Source: Candidatus Pelagibacter sp.
Lineage (GTDB): Bacteria; Pseudomonadota; Alphaproteobacteria; Pelagibacterales; Pelagibacteraceae
Assembly (NCBI GenBank): GCA_012963775.1
Contig: DTVC01000049.1
Coordinates: 1 to 18,805 of the forward strand
Direction: 5' to 3'
Length of the DNA stretch: 18,805 bases
Within the stretch, counting starts at the first letter, position 1, and every line of letters starts with the position of its first letter. The position numbers and the translations under genes were made by a program. Positions 16,425-18,805 of this stretch are shown piece by piece. The notes beneath the pieces were generated by a model, which saw only the letters and a program-made list of their open reading frames with translations, was not told where the DNA came from and did not search any database.

Positions 16425-16823
16425 ATTGATTACACAGTTACGGCACTTATGTTTCCAGCCATACCTCTATTGATGAGCGTTTATGGTAATCGTTTTCATA
16501 CACTAAGTAATTTAATCAGAAAAATACATGACGAGTACGTTTGGGAAAAACACATTCCTCCAGAATGGGAAAAGCAGCTTATTAATTTAAGTGCAAGGGT
16601 TAAATGGTTAAAGTATACGCTTGCATGTGCAAGCTTTGGATTTTTGTTCAATATGTTAACAGTTTTTGCTCTTTATTTTAATATGATTTTTTTGGCAAGG
16701 ATTATTTTTGGATCTTGTTGTTTAGCAATGATAGTTTCGGTTATTTTTTTTATCAGAGATATATTTCTTTCCACACAAACATTAAAACTTCATTTATCAG
16801 ATATGAAAATAGATTTAGACTAA
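16419..16823 (+). CDS. DUF2721 family membrane protein, function unknown
   Basis: A 134-residue inner-membrane protein resembling DUF2721. It has an N-terminal hydrophobic segment (about 7-21) followed by the soluble stretch GNRFHTLSNLIRKIHDEY with the typical R-x2-x-L-x3-IR pattern. Then comes a region like RRRARL (LSARVKWLKYTL, about 57-68), and two further membrane helices (about 66-88 and 91-113) ending FFIRDIFLS, comparable to the family's FLREVRLA. Function is unknown. It is transcribed away from ubiA, 53 bp apart, and its stop overlaps the stop of the opposing quinone oxidoreductase gene by 4 bp. Inverted repeats cover its start codon. The family call is from recall of the pattern. Confidence 0.75.
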   Translation: MNIDYTVTALMFPAIPLLMSVYGNRFHTLSNLIRKIHDEYVWEKHIPPEWEKQLINLSARVKWLKYTLACASFGFLFNMLTVFALYFNMIFLARIIFGSCCLAMIVSVIFFIRDIFLSTQTLKLHLSDMKIDLD

Positions 16824-17791
16824 GGAATAATTACTGCTGGACCAATAATTTTTCTATTTTCGAGGTCTATATGAGCTTGCATAGCTTCATCTAATTTATA
16901 TTTTTTAAATATTTCTATTTTAACTTGTCCAGAGTTTATTTTTTCAAATAACATCTTTGAAGCTTCGTTCAATTCTTCACTTGTGCTTAAATATTGACCC
17001 ATTGAAGGTCTTACAAAAAACAATCCTTTTGGCTGAAGCATCTTCGGTACATCTATTGGTGATAGTGCTCCAGAAGCATTTCCAAAAGACACCATCGTTC
17101 CTCTGGTTTTTAAACATGCAAGGGATTTTTCAAATGTTGATTTTCCAACTCCGTCATAAACCACAGGCAAACCTTTTCCATTAGTTAATTCCATAACTCT
17201 TTTTGCAAAATCTTCTTTAGAATAATTTATTACTTCATCACATCCATTTTTTTTTGCTAAATTAATTTTTTCATCACTTCCAACTGTGCCAATGACCTTA
17301 CACCCTAAACTTTTAGCCCACTGGCAAAATATTTGTCCAACACCTCCTGCAGCAGCGTGATATAAAATGGTTTCACCAGAAGAGACTGGGTAGGTTTTGT
17401 GCAATAAATAATAAGTAGTTAAGCCTTTAGTCATTAAAGTTGTTGCTAAAGTTAAGTCTATTCCATCAGGAACTTTAACTAAATTTTTTGTAGGAAAGAT
17501 TCTATGAGTAGAGTATGCTCCCAAAGGCATTGCAGAATAAGCTATTTTATCACCAATAGAAAAATTTGAAACGTTAGGTCCAACTTCTTTAATAATTCCT
17601 GAAGCCTCAATACCAATGCCTGAAGGCAATTTAACAGGATATAAGCCTGATCTATGATAATTATCTAGGTAATTTAACCCAATTGCAACATGCTCAATTA
17701 AAACTTCATCATTGCCAGGTTTACCTAATGTAATTTCTTCTATTTTTATTACTTCAGGGCTACCATTTTTTTCAATCTTTACAGCTTTCAT
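16820..17791 (-). CDS. Zinc-free quinone oxidoreductase (QOR, medium-chain dehydrogenase family)
   Basis: NADPH-dependent quinone or enone reductase. At 323 residues it has QOR length and closely follows the enteric QorA pattern: a GroES-like N-terminal domain with VAIGLNYLDNYHRSGLYP (35-52) and PSGIGIEASGIIKEVG (56-71), then a Rossmann domain with YHAAAGGVGQIFCQWAKSLG (144-163), IGTVGSDEK and VINYSKEDF (188-195). The zinc-binding cysteines of alcohol dehydrogenases are absent. The pirin gene lies directly upstream with a one-base overlap (TAATG), so the two are probably translated together. The tail overlaps the DUF2721 stop on the other strand by 4 bp. The physiological substrate is not evident. 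Confidence 0.94.
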   Translation of the reverse strand: MKAVKIEKNGSPEVIKIEEITLGKPGNDEVLIEHVAIGLNYLDNYHRSGLYPVKLPSGIGIEASGIIKEVGPNVSNFSIGDKIAYSAMPLGAYSTHRIFPTKNLVKVPDGIDLTLATTLMTKGLTTYYLLHKTYPVSSGETILYHAAAGGVGQIFCQWAKSLGCKVIGTVGSDEKINLAKKNGCDEVINYSKEDFAKRVMELTNGKGLPVVYDGVGKSTFEKSLACLKTRGTMVSFGNASGALSPIDVPKMLQPKGLFFVRPSMGQYLSTSEELNEASKMLFEKINSGQVKIEIFKKYKLDEAMQAHIDLENRKIIGPAVIIP

Positions 17792-18627
17792 TATTTTACA
17801 AATGTACCATTATGATAGTCTTGTACAGCTTTTAATATTTCTTCTTTAGTATTCATAACAAACGGACCTCCTCTAGCTATAGGCTCTCCAATTGGTTTTC
17901 CGGAAATTAATAAAAATTTTGACTTAGTTACACCTTTAACTTTTAATTTTTCACCTTTTGTTAGAAGAATTAAAGTCGAGTTTTTAACTGGGTCATGATT
18001 TTGCTCTCCAATTTTAATTTCTCCCTCAATTAAATAAATGAAAGAATTATGGGTTGAAGGAAGATTAAAATTAAATTCTTTGTCTTTTTCAAGCTCAACA
18101 TCAAAATATATTGGTTCAACATTGTGACCTTTTACAGGTCCTTCAAAATTATCAAATTTTCCAGCAATAATTTTAATTTTTTTTTCGTTATCTTTATAAA
18201 CCTGCATTTGTTTAGCGTCTATGTAGATATATTCAGGTTTATTCATTTTTAGTTTTGCGGGCATATTTACCCATAATTGAAATCCATGGAGTTTACCTTC
18301 AGACATGGCTGGCATTTCAGAATGAATTATTCCACCGCCAGTTTTCATCCACTGAACATCACCTGAAGACATTCTTCCTTTTGCGCCGGTACTGTCTTCA
18401 TGTTCAAATTCTCCATTAAGCATATAGGTTACAGTTTCAATTCCTCTATGAGGGTGAGGAGGAAATCCACCAATATAATCATCTTTATTTTCTGAGCCAA
18501 ATTCATCTAACATTAAAAAAGGGTCAAAATAATTAGGGTCAGTTCCAATGCTTCTTTTTAATTTAACACCAGCGCCATCCGATGCTGGTATTGGATCTAT
18601 AATTCTATCTACTTCTATTTGTTTCAT
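17791..18627 (-). CDS. Pirin family protein (cupin, possible quercetinase-like)
   Basis: Bicupin protein of the pirin family; several bacterial members oxidise quercetin, others act in protein interactions. The four metal ligands are present: His58 and His60 in GGFPPHPHRGIETVTY, and His102 and Glu104 in GGGIIHSEMPA, followed by HGFQLWVNMP (114-123). I chose the ATG at 18627 (278 residues, beginning MKQIEVDRII); an upstream in-frame ATG at 18663 would add 12 residues that look nothing like the family and would overlap the likely -35 element. There is no ribosome binding site before 18627, and a promoter 7-12 bp upstream suggests a leaderless message. It overlaps the quinone oxidoreductase gene by 1 bp. 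Confidence 0.92.
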   Translation of the reverse strand: MKQIEVDRIIDPIPASDGAGVKLKRSIGTDPNYFDPFLMLDEFGSENKDDYIGGFPPHPHRGIETVTYMLNGEFEHEDSTGAKGRMSSGDVQWMKTGGGIIHSEMPAMSEGKLHGFQLWVNMPAKLKMNKPEYIYIDAKQMQVYKDNEKKIKIIAGKFDNFEGPVKGHNVEPIYFDVELEKDKEFNFNLPSTHNSFIYLIEGEIKIGEQNHDPVKNSTLILLTKGEKLKVKGVTKSKFLLISGKPIGEPIARGGPFVMNTKEEILKAVQDYHNGTFVK

Positions 18628-18633
18628 ATGAAT

Positions 18634-18663
18634 ATCATATAAACATATGTTAAAGTATATCAA
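18634..18663 (-). promoter_or_regulatory. Probable sigma-70 promoter of pirin-qor
   Basis: On the minus strand TTGATA (18658-18663) is followed after 18 bp by TATGAT (18634-18639); they match the TTGACA and TATAAT consensus at five of six positions each. Transcription would begin about 7 bp downstream, that is at or very near the ATG at 18627, predicting a leaderless or nearly leaderless mRNA. The region also carries two CATATG-centred palindromes. Confidence 0.5.
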
Positions 18664-18681
18664 GCAACCACATAGCTTTAT

Positions 18682-18805
18682 ATGAGCAATATTAGATTAT
18701 TTTTCCCTGAAAATTTATCACTTAATTTAACTGCTAAGCTCGATAAATCCCAATCACACTATGTTAATAAAGTTATGAGAGTTAAAGTTAATGAAACTTT
18801 TTCTT
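18682..18805 (+). CDS. rsmE: 16S rRNA (uracil-1498-N3)-methyltransferase RsmE, N-terminal part (cut by the window edge)
   Basis: Only the first 41 codons are in the window. The translation begins MSNIRLFFPENL and continues KLDKSQSHYVNKVMRVKVNE (residues 19-38). This matches the N-terminal PUA-like domain of RsmE, where R-x-F-F is followed by a (Q/S)-x-H-(Y/H)-x2-(V/K)-V-(L/M)-R-(V/L)-K-x-(G/N)-(D/E) stretch. The enzyme methylates U1498 in the small-subunit rRNA. It is divergent from pirin with 54 bp between the starts, so the two share a regulatory region. In alphaproteobacteria rsmE is commonly near ubiA, which agrees with the context. Confidence 0.87.
   Translation, partial: MSNIRLFFPENLSLNLTAKLDKSQSHYVNKVMRVKVNETFS

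Noticed and set aside
18628..18663. Longer pirin beginning at 18663
   Set aside because: The extra 12 residues do not resemble pirin N-termini, and the region contains the likely -35 and -10 elements.

Overview
The window looks like a piece of core chromosome from a SAR11-type alphaproteobacterium (Pelagibacterales). The DNA is very A+T-rich, with many A/T homopolymers inside genes. Proteins are rich in Lys, Asn and Ile. Genes are packed with overlaps of 1 to 13 bp, and no intergenic stretch is longer than about 125 bp. The gene content and order (HAD hydrolase-ribF-ileS-lspA-small DUF3035-like lipoprotein; msbA-waaA-lpxK-lpxL; DUF2093 beside purD) are alphaproteobacterial. The taxon is inferred from recall of gene families and composition, not from a search.

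Layout, left to right. (1) 1-2029, minus strand: the groES-groEL chaperonin operon, with a strong intrinsic terminator after groEL and a near-consensus heat-shock (RpoH-type) promoter before groES. (2) 2154-8662, plus strand: a tightly packed run of HAD phosphatase, ribF, ileS, lspA, a small lipoprotein and pgi. (3) 8659-10487, minus strand: purD then rsmD, meeting pgi tail to tail with overlapping stop codons. (4) 10509-10709, plus strand: a 66-residue DUF2093 protein. (5) 10711-16365, minus strand: ubiA-msbA-waaA-lpxK-lpxL, every junction adjacent or overlapping. This cluster is for lipid A/Kdo assembly and export, with a ubiquinone prenyltransferase gene at its head. (6) 16419-16823, plus strand: a small DUF2721 membrane protein. 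(7) 16820-18627, minus strand: pirin and a zinc-free quinone oxidoreductase, overlapping by 1 bp. (8) 18682 to the right edge, plus strand: the beginning of rsmE.

How the genes work together: region 2 joins flavin cofactor synthesis (ribF), isoleucine tRNA charging (ileS), lipoprotein maturation (lspA) and a lipoprotein that lspA would itself process. Region 5 supplies late lipid A steps: 4'-phosphorylation, Kdo addition, secondary acylation and flipping across the inner membrane.

I found no CRISPR array, tRNA, rRNA, insertion sequence, phage gene or obvious new multi-gene system, and no gene-free stretch above 300 bp. What deserves a second look is at the level of motifs and regulation: an altered HIGH motif and shortened zinc knuckle in IleRS, an altered HAD motif I, a DPTY motif in RsmD, a missing SRGYG-like segment in LpxK, an internal tandem duplication in the small lipoprotein, terminator-less tail-to-tail genes, and inverted repeats at two divergent start sites.
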